From Acholoe squamosa (lineage: Eukaryota > Annelida > Polychaeta > Phyllodocida > Polynoidae), in assembly GCA_949317995.1 (NCBI GenBank), contig OX439042.1:12689174-12753173 (forward strand): 64,000 bases of DNA, in the 5' to 3' direction. This document shows, piece after piece, positions 12,970-24,274 of the stretch; position 1 is the first letter of the stretch; the number at the start of each line of letters is the position of its first letter. The notes under the pieces are model-generated. The model made no database searches. It was not told where the DNA came from and worked only from the letters and a program-made list of their open reading frames with translations. The position numbers and the translations under genes were made by a program.

Positions 12970-13705
12970 TGATTTCCTATTGAAACCGTTTAGGGTTCAA
13001 CAGGGAATCGATCCCGGCCGCTGTGGCAGGAGACGAGCTCGCTGTCCACAATACCAATCCGACCAGTGCTAGAACCCAATGTATATGAAGGATTTGAAAA
13101 AGTTTTCCAACATACTTGAAGTTTACACACCTCGTTAGCATAGAATCCAATGGAGCCTGGTGGAGTTATTAATAGAGAAACATCCTTAGATATCCTATAT
13201 GAACATGCCATGCCTAATTTCTCCATTTTGTTCAAACTAACTACGAATCCATTGATTTTCCATAGTGATATGTGACGGCACCCGCCATTGCGGCTTGCTG
13301 ACCTTTGACCCGTAAATGTATCACGGGCCAACATCCGGTCTACTTTCACAGTATCAACACGGTCCGGCTTGGCATTTCGCTTCGATTTATAAATAATTTG
13401 TTGGTATTTGGCCTCTATATAGACCAGAATGGCAATGAAACAAGCAAGAATATGTCCTAGGCACCATGTAGTAAAGAATAGATAGGTTAAAAGGTTAATA
13501 TCATAACATTTCAACGTAAGAAATTGATTATCCACATTCCGGGGCCCTGCGGTGAAGCGGCCCGGCAATATGGACAAGAAATCACAGGAACACTTCTGCT
13601 GACATCATGGTGAGGATTATTTCTATCGCTCGGCCGAACAAAATGTCTTCTCCTGGATTTATTATGGGGTTATAAGGTAAGAAATTAATACAAGATGGAG
13701 AAATA
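12970..13705. repeat. Dispersed repeat, related to 18.03-18.79 kb
   Basis: Blocks here (CCCGGCCGCTGTGG, GAATCCATTGATTTTCC, AAAATGTCTTCTCCTGG, GGTAAGAAATTAATACAA) recur in the same order at 18126-18790 with substitutions and gaps. The GGGAATCGATCCCGGCCGC part, read on the minus strand, resembles a tRNA B box. The 195-codon minus-strand open frame that overlaps it (12990-13577) is probably fortuitous. Confidence 0.5.
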
Positions 13706-13729
13706 TGTTAGATAAACACCTTAATTAAG

Positions 13730-13828
13730 TTATGAGACAGCACTCATGGGTTTAGGGTTAATAATCCACTCCTGCTGCGCTGTCTTGGATTAATATTAAC
13801 CCATAAACCCACTCGTGCTGTCTCATAA
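13730..13828. repeat. 99-bp palindromic hairpin element
   Basis: TTATGAGACAGCACTCATGG at the left is matched by CC(A)CTCGTGCTGTCTCATAA at the right with a short loop containing GCTGCGCTG. It is a compact foldback repeat with no coding content. Confidence 0.7.
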
Positions 13829-16399
13829 CATTGATTAAACACTACATATCTGTACTCTTGCTGCACCCTAATCACATTTATAACTGCTACTTCCCATTTC
13901 AATATGAGTTAGGGTAGATTAACCTAAAGACTGTGTAGATGATCTCTGCTGAATATCATCACATGTTGTCCCATGTAGTAACAGGGAATTGAGTGTAAAT
14001 GTTCTGTCTATTTGCATATTTGTACATTGAGAGTGAAAGAACATACTTTCAATCTTTTTCATATCCACTGTATTTAAATAGCATGACAGAAGAAAACATT
14101 TACCTGATGTCACAGGTCACATTCTCTTCATGTCTATGTGATGTTGCAGGTATTTTATGGACTATGCATATATATCATGTTGCCATCAGTTATGACCACC
14201 AAAGGAATTGACACAACAGCTTTTATTGTAAATCCTCCATGGATACAATGGTTTTAAAGACAGACCTAAGTGTAGTCCCACATGATTGTTATTCTCCGTC
14301 AAGTGATATCATACCTTATGGTCACTTCGAAAAAAGTGCACTGCTGTGTCCACATATTCAGTCATCCATGGCTTCAATACATTATAGAGGGTTTCTGGAT
14401 ACTACAAATTGACTTCAGACATGTCATCTCACTAAAAGAGTGTTTCTGTTTTATGACTTTACCAGATAAATGAACCTTTCAGAACATTTGTAGGGCATTT
14501 ACTTTTATGGCTGAGTGCCATGAAAATGACACCCATTGAGCCTGCAGTAGTACACACAGCTCTGCCTGGGTAGTAGGGGAATGAGGGGCATGATTGTAAA
14601 TGCATGCCTTGTGGCATTTTTACCAGTTCTTCTGATGCCCCGAGGGCACAGGGGAGAGATTGGTCTACATTTTAGGCTATCTTCCACTTTTTTATCTTTA
14701 TTAGAATTGTTACTGCTCACACCCTGGAGGACAGTGCAGCTCATGCTGCCATAAAAAGTTAAGATGGAAGTGATGGAGGTAGGCACATCTGAAAGCTTTA
14801 TTTCTTACCTCAAAAAAGTTACTATGTGTTAGATTCTATTTCCAGCAGTTATGAACAGATTGTAGGTTATGTGGGGATATATCCATGATTTTCATGATGA
14901 ATTCCATGCTATCATGTCATCATGCACCATGATGCAGTTGAGTGGTCAGAACTGTGTCAGAAAATAGATTAACATTGTAATTTACCTCAAACTGTGCATT
15001 GATAATGATTATTTTAAATCTTATAGACTATTGACCTACACTGCCCAGTGCAGTGAAACTAGCCCTCATAGAGCTCTACACCAGTACTAGTATGAATTAG
15101 GGGACCCTGTGTACTGGGTGACCACTTTCTGACTGCAATTTTTATGGGGAACTTCTCAAAGAAAACTCCTAACTTTACCTCACATTTTTCTTAATATATC
15201 AATAACTATAAGAGGTATCAACAAGGGGTTTGCAGCATTGTTCATCAGGATGGAAGGATTCTCCTGACAGAGGCAGGACTCCTCCAGAGGAACCTGCAGT
15301 GAAACGCTTAGTGATAATAAACAAAGTGTCTCCCTTTGAATCTCACTGGTCTTCTGTAGTTTTTCTGTAGGGAGCCTCAGACCATAGAACTGAATGTAAA
15401 TATGTTCTATGAATTGTATTGTCTTGGGCAATGTTATCAATTCAGCAGTCTTTGCAACCAAAACATGTGTGTGCAGAAACCATTTATGAAGTAACCTATT
15501 TCCCAAATGCCTAGAAACTATGGGGGAGGAATTTATAATAGTTGACCCTAGGCTAGCTAACCAAGAAAGCCTTGGAACAGGATTGGCAGCTATTGAGTGA
15601 GGACACATTTACCTTTGAGAAATATGAGGTCTGTTTGATAGGGAGCTTGAGGCTATACTAATGACAGTGACAATTCTATCAAGAAGCTTCAATAGATAGG
15701 AGGTGAAACTCAGAGCTTTACCTATGGACACAGTGTAACAGACCCCCCCCCCTCTACCCCCCCTTCAAAGTAGGCTCCCTTTTGTGTTCAGTATTGAGTC
15801 CTATGTAGGATAAGGGGGTTTATAGAGATGTCAGGAATCTTTATCAGAATGATATCAAATGGAAACAAGGGGCCACCTATACCAAAAACTCCTGCTGAAT
15901 CCAAAATTTGTGATCTTGATTCTCAAAATTTGACCAAAAGTACCTAAAAATGAGGTTTGATGATGAGAATATTTTAAAAATGTACAAAAGTTATATTGAA
16001 AATGATTTGAAATTTTTATAGATGCAACATGCTAATCAAAGTCAATACCTCAATCTACAAATCCCAATGTCTGCCTATCTCAACCTGACAAGTACTCTAC
16101 CTGTGTATGGCTCTGCCTCTCCAACATACTGCCTATCCCTTAGTCTACCTATCACTCATACTACCTATCCCTTGAAACATCTAGAATTTAATTAGGTTTT
16201 CCCTCAAATGGCTTAAAGGATTAAAATTTACCCCTCACCTTTGTACCTAATTTTCTCTGTACATTCTTACCATTAGTCTACCTATCCTCAATCTGCCTAT
16301 CATTCACTTTACCTATCCCTCATGGTGACTATCCCCCAACTCTTCACATCCCTCATATTTGACTGGCACATCTGTGATATTACCTAGCACCAATGTATC
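13829..16399. other. No gene recognised
   Basis: The largest frame is a 142-codon minus-strand ORF at 15180-15608 without recognisable domain or clear splice partners. From about 16030 on, CTACCTATC-like motifs become frequent and lead into the long inverted repeat. Confidence 0.4.
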
Positions 16400-17323
16400 T
16401 TTTGAATATGCTCACCTTACAAGGTACCCTCTGTGCCCATCTTTTAAACTGTTTATTATCTATCCTCCTTGCTACCCATCCTCTTCAATACCTATCCCTC
16501 AAGCTCACTTTATAGCTTTCCTACCTATCACAGCTTGATCAGCTGGGATAGCTCACATCCAACCTTTATTATGATCTCTTAGTCAACCTATCCCCTAAAG
16601 AACAGATCCAACAGCCTACCTCAAGCATACATCTACTGATCACTCATGTTATATATCCTTGAGGTTACCTATCCTTCAGGGTGCCTATCCTTCATGGTAT
16701 ATAGCCTTCAGTCTACCTAACCAGCTATCTATGTATCTCTCACCTTGTATTCTATTCTTTCTACCTTTATAATAGCTCTTATAGTCTATGCCTTGTGAAA
16801 TATACCTATCGCTCATTGTACCTATCCTCAAGTCTGCATATCACTCATGTTTACCTTACATATCCCGCAGCCCATTGAATTATCATGCTTTTCTTAAATG
16901 CCTCACCATGGCTATCATTAGACTAGCTAACTTCCTATCCTACATGTCTGTTGTTTATTCCCCTCTTCCTATCCTCCATGCTGCATATCATTCATGCTAT
17001 CCCACTTGACAACAAAACATTTTTAAGGTAATAAACTGAGGGCTCTATACCATGAAGGATAGGTAGCCTGAAGGATAGGTAGCCTGAAGGATATATAGCA
17101 TGAGTGATAGGTAGATGTATGCGTGAGGTAGAATGTTAAATTTGTTCCTTAGGGGAGAGGTTGACTAAGAGATCAAAATGAAGGTTGGTTGTGAGCTATC
17201 CCAGCTGAACATGAGGGATAGGTATTGAAGAGGATGGGTAGCAAGGAGGATAGGTAGCATGTGTAATAAACAGTTTAAGAGATAGGCATAGAGAGTACCT
17301 TGTGAAGCGAGCATATTCAAAAG
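16400..17323. repeat. Long inverted repeat with ~290-310-bp arms
   Basis: The left arm (16400-16710) and right arm (17038-17323) are reverse complements over most of their length with roughly 80% visible identity. Both start from a TTTTGAATATGCTC-type end and share the blocks TTTAAACTGTTTATTA, CTTGCTACCCATCCTC and GATCTCTTAGTCAACC. The left arm has an extra ~37 bp. The spacer is about 330 bp and the arms are rich in ACCTATCC minisatellite motifs. It is a foldback-type element without coding capacity. Confidence 0.75.
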
Positions 17324-17777
17324 TTACAAGTTACGCAAAAATGACTATACCACAAAGACATTAGGCTACATTTTGTTTTTTCATGGCTTGCAAATCAGAC
17401 CATTATTAAGGTTTTTACAGCCGAGAATAAAAGGCATTACTGTTTGTTAGGATTTAAAGAGTGGAAAATTTAATATAATGGGTTAATTCTTGTTTTCCTT
17501 CCTGAAAATAATAATCTTGAGGTATTCAGTGTTGCTAAGATCAATCTGGGCCTGCAAAATAATACAATCTGCCAGTCCGAATGGCCCGCGAGGAGAAAAT
17601 TATTCCATATAGACTGTTAGCCAAACCTTTGTGTAAGAACTGGTAGTTGGACTGCCTCCTAATCTTTATATATGCTACACGAAGCAGACTGTGAGCAATA
17701 GTTTATTCCATTGCATATATGCATTTATGCATTATGAATACTGATTTCATAAGACATCAACTATTTAGCGAACAGCT

Positions 17778-17816
17778 ATGGCTGACAGTCGACCACTCAT
17801 CAGCGAAGATGATAAG
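17778..17816 (+). CDS. Alternative candidate first exon of SLC17 copy 1
   Basis: The short frame MADSRPLISEDDK contains D-x-x-x-L-I, the acidic dileucine sorting signal seen at the same place in copy 2 exon 1 (D-K-Q-P-L-I), so it looks like a sialin-type N-terminus. The only nearby donor, AAG|GTTTAT, is weak and leaves phase 0, which does not fit the phase 1 needed at 24275. A further mini-exon, a weak phase-1 donor a few bases later, or decay of this exon would be needed. Low confidence. Confidence 0.25.
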
Positions 17817-18220
17817 GTTTATAGTTCTCACTATGGGGGCGGGTTATGATTGAACAATGCTTACAACTTTGGTCCACACAGGCAAAGATTTAACAATATA
17901 CCTGTATTCATTTATACCACGATTCTGGCCTTCCGGTGGTTTTATATGCGCTATGAGTGGTATATTCTGCATATACCACTCATGTGCTTTTGAAATTTTT
18001 GGTATATACTTTTTCGGGGTCAAGTTGGACTTAGAATATTTTGGGAAATGTGTGGCGGACATACAAAGTCAGTCTGGCCATTATTTCAATGTGAAAAATC
18101 GTCCCAACTCGTATGAGAATTGAACCCCGGCCGCAGTGGTGGTAGGCGAAGGCCTTAGCCATAGCGCCACACTGAACAGTGATGAAATCAAATGCGAAAA
18201 TAAATAAGACCTTGACCATA

Positions 18221-18660
18221 GAGGTACCGCATTTTCACACTCACTTTTCGTATGGAATCCAACCATGGCATGTTATAATATTGAAATCCCAAGAAGTTTT
18301 CGAGCCATAGACGAGGAATGCGTGCTAATTTTCTCCATTTTCTTCAATATAAATAAGAATCCATTGATTTTACTAACGTACGCGAGTCGTGGTCCGGCCA
18401 TTCCCACCCGCCTCCTTGTCCGGTGAAAGTGTGTCAGTGGCCCGGATGTAGATATAGGTCATCTGCTCGTCGTACGAGGAATACGCCGAAAATTTCGGAC
18501 CGGTTTGGAAAATCAATGGATTCTTATTTATTTTGAATATATCGGACATATCAAGCATGGAGTACTCATCTAGACTATCTAAGGATGTGTATGTTTTAAT
18601 TTGAAGACTTGTCATGGTTGGATTCCATACGAAAAGTGACTGTATACACAGCGGTACCTC
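18221..18660. repeat. Foldback element with ~150-bp arms
   Basis: GAGGTACCGC and CACTTTTCGTATGGAATCC at the left are mirrored at the right end (GGATTCCATACGAAAAGTGA, GCGGTACCTC). An inner pair, AATAAGAATCCATTGATTTT and its complement, continues the symmetry. The same blocks occur once in the repeat at 12970-13705. Just upstream (18115-18180, minus strand) a TGGCGCTATGGCTAAGG/GGTTCAATTC pair resembles tRNA A and B boxes of a SINE head. Confidence 0.6.
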
Positions 18661-18812
18661 TCCCGGCAAGGAACAAAAACAATGGCTTCGCGCAGAGCGG
18701 ACACGGGCCGTGTCGCTTGCTTTTACAAAATGTCTTCTCGTGGCTATATTCTGTGGATATCAGGTAAGAAATTAATACAAAATGGAGGAAATCGTGGTAT
18801 AAACCTATTAGG

Positions 18813-18879
18813 TCATGGATATTGGAGCCCACGGGGAGTATATGCTGGATATACTCCCCTAGGGCTCCAATATCCATGA
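18813..18879. repeat. 67-bp near-perfect palindrome
   Basis: TCATGGATATTGGAGCCC is mirrored by GGGCTCCAATATCCATGA, with a CGGGGAGTATAT/ATATACTCCCCT inner stem. It can form an extended cruciform or hairpin. No coding content. Confidence 0.8.
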
Positions 18880-18943
18880 TCTATTAGCTTAGTAATACGA
18901 CCATAGATACATCTTTCTGTCTTTACATGAACGCCACACTTTA

Positions 18944-19118
18944 GGGAGTGATCATATGTACAACAGGGTGGGGGGCGGGGGAAAACATTTTTCAACCTCT
19001 CTGAAGGGGGGGAGCAAAATACTTATACCCGTTTTTGCCCCTCAGGATGGGAGGGGGCAATTTCTTTTTGCGTGTCCACGTGCAAACCCACCATCCCCTG
19101 TTGTTAAGAATTGTACTG
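18944..19118. mobile_element. Decayed Harbinger-like MITE copy
   Basis: It starts TTA|GGGAGTGATCATATGTACAACAGG, matching the terminus of the element at 3530-3848, and ends near CCCCTGTTGTTAA. The right terminus is truncated. Confidence 0.5.
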
Positions 19119-21300
19119 CAATCAGCTTCATATGCCAACATGACACGGCATTAGCTATTTTGTTTGAACATAAACTATACTGTGAGACTAATTGTGTTTT
19201 TCCCTTGATTATCTAACAGACATGGCATACGTCATGCTTTGGCTGAGAACAACATTATACAAAAGCAGTCAAATATGGTTCAGTGGTTACCACTTTGTAG
19301 AAATTCCTGCTCAATATATTATTTGCATGAAGTTATGCTCCATCATCCAACATAACACTTGACAATGGCAATGGAACTATAATGGTCTAAGATAATAAGG
19401 GCTAATCAATATCCAATTGACCGACATTATTCTTAAAAACAACATTCTGTATGCATGCAGTATACCTGGAGGAAGGATATACCATCAAATATACATCCGT
19501 TTGTTTTTATTAACATTACAAATACCGGTCCTTTTCAAGGACACTTCCAGCTATTTTTGTATTTTTCCCCCAAAGTCCCTCAAAATATTTGAATAGAGTG
19601 ATCAATTGAAAACGCCTTAAGATAGGGATGAAAGTATGAGTGTCTACTGCCTGTGTGGCGTGCATCTTATTCAGTTCAGAACTCTGCACTGTCAGACTGT
19701 GCCAATTTATTTACAGTACTGTCAACGGACGGTTACAAGTGGTGTAGTGAATGCACACGGAATCCAGAGAAGTTCATTTGATCCTTTTATTGCATAGCTG
19801 ACATGAGTGTTTCATAAAGGTGGTAACAATGATAACACTCGCCAATATCTAAGCTCTGCCTCCGATCCTATAGCTCAACCTGTTGTAGGTTCTAGGTATA
19901 GGTGTAAGGTGTAAGTTGGGAGAGATGATTGGGAGCTGCTCAAGCTGCCTTTTATGTTAAGGGTTTGAGCAGCTCACAGTATTGTGAAATATTCTATACA
20001 CGTGACTCAATAAAATAAAGACACGTGTCATGGGGAGAGATTGCCACCTGTGGGTTAATCGTGTTAATGAGGATTGAGAGGAGATTGTGAAATATCCTCT
20101 CATTCCAAATATGGCACCACAGGTGGATCTCACATCCTCCAGCGGGGCTGTGTGGGTGTAGATATCATTGGAATGTTATTACATCCGTGTACCTTATGTC
20201 ACAGAGTCTCATGGAGGAAGTGGGTTCGTGATAACTTATGGATCCTGGTTCCTGTTGGGGAATACAGGAGGTTGTTGAGTGTGGATCGTGAGCAGGGCTT
20301 AGGTTTTATATGGCGAAGAAATTAGTAAATATGAAAAATAATAATAATACCCAGAATGGTCCATTGACAAATCCCCACATTCCTACTCGTCTCTGCACGA
20401 GTGCAAAGGGAGAAAAATAAGTAGAAGAATAAGCTTTTGCCAAGTCCATTGACAATTATGGGTATTATGATACAAATACCGGGTTTTGTGAAAACCTGAT
20501 GAGTTTGACATTATGTGCGGTATAAAAAAGGGTTCCTTTATGGAATTGAGAAAATACGGTTTGTGTGGATTAAGTAACTTAATCTATGTACAGGTTATAA
20601 ATGCAGGGATATGTACAATGCTTATAGTATATCTGTATCGGTTTGTCATTGTTGAAAAATGAAAGTTTCTCTGGTTTGATGACAGGTTTGGTTTAATACA
20701 CTAATATGCAAATGATATATCCAGGTGAAAATTAACTAAGTTTGGTAATTCTTGGTACTGTAGGGTCAACTACCAACACAAAGGTGATAAGTTTTTGGCT
20801 CCACACTACCAAGATCCACAACCGAACTTGTGTAGGGTTTGTTTACACAGTTGAATACAAGGTATAAGTCGAGGTGGTATTTAGCATTTTGACAGAAACA
20901 TGATAGTTTCCATGAAAACATACGTAAATAGGATACATAGAACTTATTGCTGTAGATAACTAATTTGACTAAAACTCATAAATACATGTCATAGCTGAGT
21001 TTGAAAAACAGTGGTGAAGGTGATGAACTTTATAGCGCCTAGAGAGGTAAACCAGAAGGCCATTTGGTTAGTGTCTCATAACGTTCATCAAAGAAAAGTC
21101 TTAAACTAATATATACATTGGCCTAAGGAAAACAGGCTTTAAAGAATCCAGAGAAAGGATTTCGACGTGCAATAAAAAAAAAATTTACATTTTCAGAGAA
21201 CAAGTAATACATATAGGCATGGGCGGGGGGCTGTTTACAATCGTGTCTCAGCGATTAGGGTTCAAAAAGTGGTTGTACAACAATTGATTCTGTAAAATGT
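19119..21300. other. No gene recognised
   Basis: Mixed-composition non-coding sequence. An 83-codon frame at 20074-20325 has no recognisable features. Confidence 0.4.
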
Positions 21301-22630
21301 CTATTTATGTGTTCTGAAATGTCGATGTGGGTGTATACTGTTGGGAGGTATGTTTTGATGTTCTTTAATGTTGAAATTTTTGAACCTGCCCTCAGCTTTA
21401 CGATGGGTCTTGGATCTGATGGGCCTGAAATTTGAGATAGTAATGTCAGAAAAGTCCAAGTACACTGATGCTAAGTCACCAGCTGTGGCCACATCTGAAC
21501 CGTCGTCGGAGGTGGATTCAGACTCTGTAGTGGGGGTCGGTTTAACTGGCATGGGCTTCCACATGGTTCTGGGTGTAGGTCCTTGCCTGTTGCCACTTGG
21601 TTTAAGTTTGTCGTCATAAGCACAAGGGCACAGGAACCCATTTGGTTGATGGTAACATGGTATACACAGACTGGCAGCAGATACCTGCCCATTGATGTGG
21701 CGGCAGTAGTTGTTGTTGTGCTTGTAGGTTGGCGGCATGGGTGTGCCAGGCCTACAGGCTGCCGACACATAGGTTCCCCTGGGTGTTAGAGGGGGCTTGC
21801 TAGCTGGCTCCCTCCACTGGCTGGTGGAGGTTGCTGTTGGGGCTCGGGGTCTGCGGCTGGTGGGGTTAGATCTTGTTTGTCCTCTTCCCTCCTGCTTCTT
21901 CCTTCTGTTGCCCTCTTTGACAATGATTGCCCCGGCTCGTCTGTGCACTTCGGGGCTGGAGGGCCGACGGATGGTGGGGCTGCCAGGTCTCCAGAGGAGG
22001 GGTCTGTAGGGAAGAGAGCCGTGAAAACAAACCATTAACAGAGGTATAAAATCCTGCTCGGGTCAGCTGGTGGCCTTGTCAATACAGGATAACCAATAAG
22101 TGCAATAAATTTCTGCTATTTGACACATAACATTAATTTGACAGAGCTCAATTGATTGCAAGAATAGAACGCGGTAAGTGTAACTAAGCAAGCTCAGTTG
22201 GTTTATTTGTATTACGCTGGGTGGCGGTACCGAGCTGATTATCCAGATAAAAATTCTGAGAAATATTTCAAACAGCGGCCTAAACGTCCAGAAATTGGTT
22301 GAAAAGTGTTGAAAATGGGTTGAGTTTTGACATTCTAGCATAAAACTTGTTATTTGAACTCTAAAGGTGATGATTGGAAATTCTTGAATTAAATTTTGAG
22401 TTTTGATGCCTGTAGCCTTGGCCCTATATAAGGATGGGTGCCGGCTATCTTATCATTCTGACGAGCAAGATGAGGATGATGCCCAGGAAGGCGATCATAG
22501 AATCATACCTTCCTTGCATTTGAATCCAGTCAGGTGTTGTTATGTCCTGGGGTGTGGTCCACATAGGCCAAATTTGGTTGGTGTTTTTGATCATTTCTTT
22601 TAGCTTGTTCCAAGATGCTGCGTCAGCCAT
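21301..22630 (-). CDS. Candidate two-exon gene of unknown function
   Basis: Exon 1 (22630 down to 22509) begins ACGATGG and encodes 40 codons, ending GGAAG|GTATGA in phase 2. Exon 2 (22003 down to 21301) follows a strong acceptor (CTCTCTTCCCTACAG) in matching phase and stays open to a stop, for 274 aa in total. Exon 1 is Trp-rich (W-N-K-L-K-E, I-W-P-M-W-T-T-P). Exon 2 is basic and Pro/Ser/Thr-rich, with a C-x(2)-C...C-x-C segment mid-way (positions about 147-160) and an acidic Ser-rich stretch later. If the donor is not used, exon 1 reads on into a hydrophobic segment (M-I-A-F-L-G-I-I-L-I-L-L-V) and stops, giving a 61-aa single-pass membrane peptide. No family recognised. It is antisense to the region upstream of SLC17 copy 1. 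Confidence 0.4.
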
Positions 22631-22730
22631 CGTTGCTCGACTGTGAATGGTCATTAATTGGGCTGAGAGCTGCTGTTAGTACAAATCTACAGTAGCTTGC
22701 CCCGTACCCAGCTACTGCCCATTTACAATA

Positions 22731-23095
22731 GGGGCTGAGAATGTGGACAACAGACAAAACCCAAAACAGAATTGAACCTTACCACAGAAGAATGTTCAGA
22801 AGAACCATAAACATCAAATGGCCCCAAGAAATATTCTGCGAGAAATTGTACCATGTCACAAAACAGAGAATGGAATAAGAACATCAAAACGAGCAGGCTA
22901 TGCTGGAACGGACATGCCTGCAGGAGAAAACACCTGCAAGACAAGCATTAGAAGAGGCCAGAAGAAAGCGAAAAAGGCTATAAGGTGTCCCAGCATCAAC
23001 ATGGCTAAAAACTTGCAAGATCTGAATGAAACATTAGAACAAGCAAAGGAAAAGGCCCTAGATAGAATAGAGTGCAGGAAGGTGTTAAACTGAAA
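22731..23095 (+). mobile_element. Degenerate non-LTR retrotransposon (LINE) fragment
   Basis: With stops and frame changes ignored, the translation shows A-E-x-W-T...R-R-M-F-R-R-T-I-N-I-K-W-P, an E-K-L-Y block, then G-H and A-R-Q-A-L-E blocks followed by a basic K-R-K-R stretch. This is the order seen in the region downstream of the reverse transcriptase in LINE polyproteins. Only this C-terminal piece is present and it is disabled. Confidence 0.6.
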
Positions 23096-24274
23096 ACGAG
23101 GCACCAGTTGCTGACACACTTTGTGCATATATAATGATGGTGTTGATCATGTATAACACAAACATAATTATTGACAACAATCTATGAATTCTATTGTAAA
23201 CTGTAAATGCTATATATATTGAACTGCTTTTGAAGTAAATGAGTTCCTTAAATTTATACATGCTGTGTAGATACTTTATGACTGTAACAGCAGAACATGT
23301 TTTGTTTCTACACAAGTTAATGGTCAATAAGTTTAAACTTGTAGTAACGTGTGGTTTAATTATTCTATACACATCACTAGTAAACCAGGAAATGAACTCT
23401 GGAGGCAGGAGTTTACAGAAGGATCTTGAAAACAGCTTTATTCTTCATTCCGTAGGATCTTCGCTACTCAGCCCTGTGAACAGTTAATGCTTGCAAAAAC
23501 AGTTAATGCTTGCAAAACTGACGAACACTATGGGAAATTTCCTCAGTTGGGAGGCAACATTGGCTAAATGAGTCAGAATGGTCACATGACCGCACATAAG
23601 GGCAAGAGGTCATGACATCACATGCAGTGATGGCGGCCGCCCGTCCATCAGTAACTGACAGCCATTAGTTTATTGTGTTTTTGATTACAAAGATGAGGAT
23701 CACATGATCATTCTGACTCCTCAAGGCCACGATGCCACGATTAAGGCCGTTACAAGCTATTCCTCATAGGAACTGGTTCTATCTGGTGCCACATACTCCT
23801 AGAGTATGGGGCTCCCATCCTGTGAAAAAGCTATGATTCAATAGAGCTCTTGGTAGTTACAGCAAGAGGGTTGATGGAGAAAGCTATGGTCCTCTGGCTT
23901 ATGCACTCCTGGAGTGACCAGAGAGCAGAAACCTGGGTTGAAGTCTGGGACAGAGCGAAATCATAACGAGGCTTAAACATCTGGGGCCGGAACAACTTAC
24001 CCTCAGCAGTGTTCCACGGTGGTTCCCTCTGTCTATTTACATGTTTTATACCATTAAGAAAATGCAAAAATGATGTACCCTATGCATGCACATGGCAACT
24101 CAAATAGAAAGTCACTGCCCAATCGGCATAAAAACGTGTTTTTTTTACGTTTCCCTATTGGTTATTTCGTTGAAAATTGGTTAAAAAAACGTTTAAAAAC
24201 ATTTTTTTTGCCAAGTGGGTGCTCTAGATAAACCAGGCTAGGCTCCTTATATAACATTAGACTTCCTTCTTCAG
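23096..24274. other. No gene recognised upstream of SLC17 copy 1 exon 2
   Basis: It contains a CATGATGC/GCATCATG-rich dispersed repeat fragment at about 23760-23900 and otherwise nothing recognisable. No phase-1 first exon for the transporter was found here. Confidence 0.4.

Noticed and set aside
12990..13577. 195-codon minus-strand frame with hydrophobic segment
   Set aside because: It lies in a dispersed repeat whose homologous copy at 18 kb does not keep the frame.
15180..15608. 142-codon minus-strand frame
   Set aside because: No domain, no convincing splice sites and ordinary base composition.
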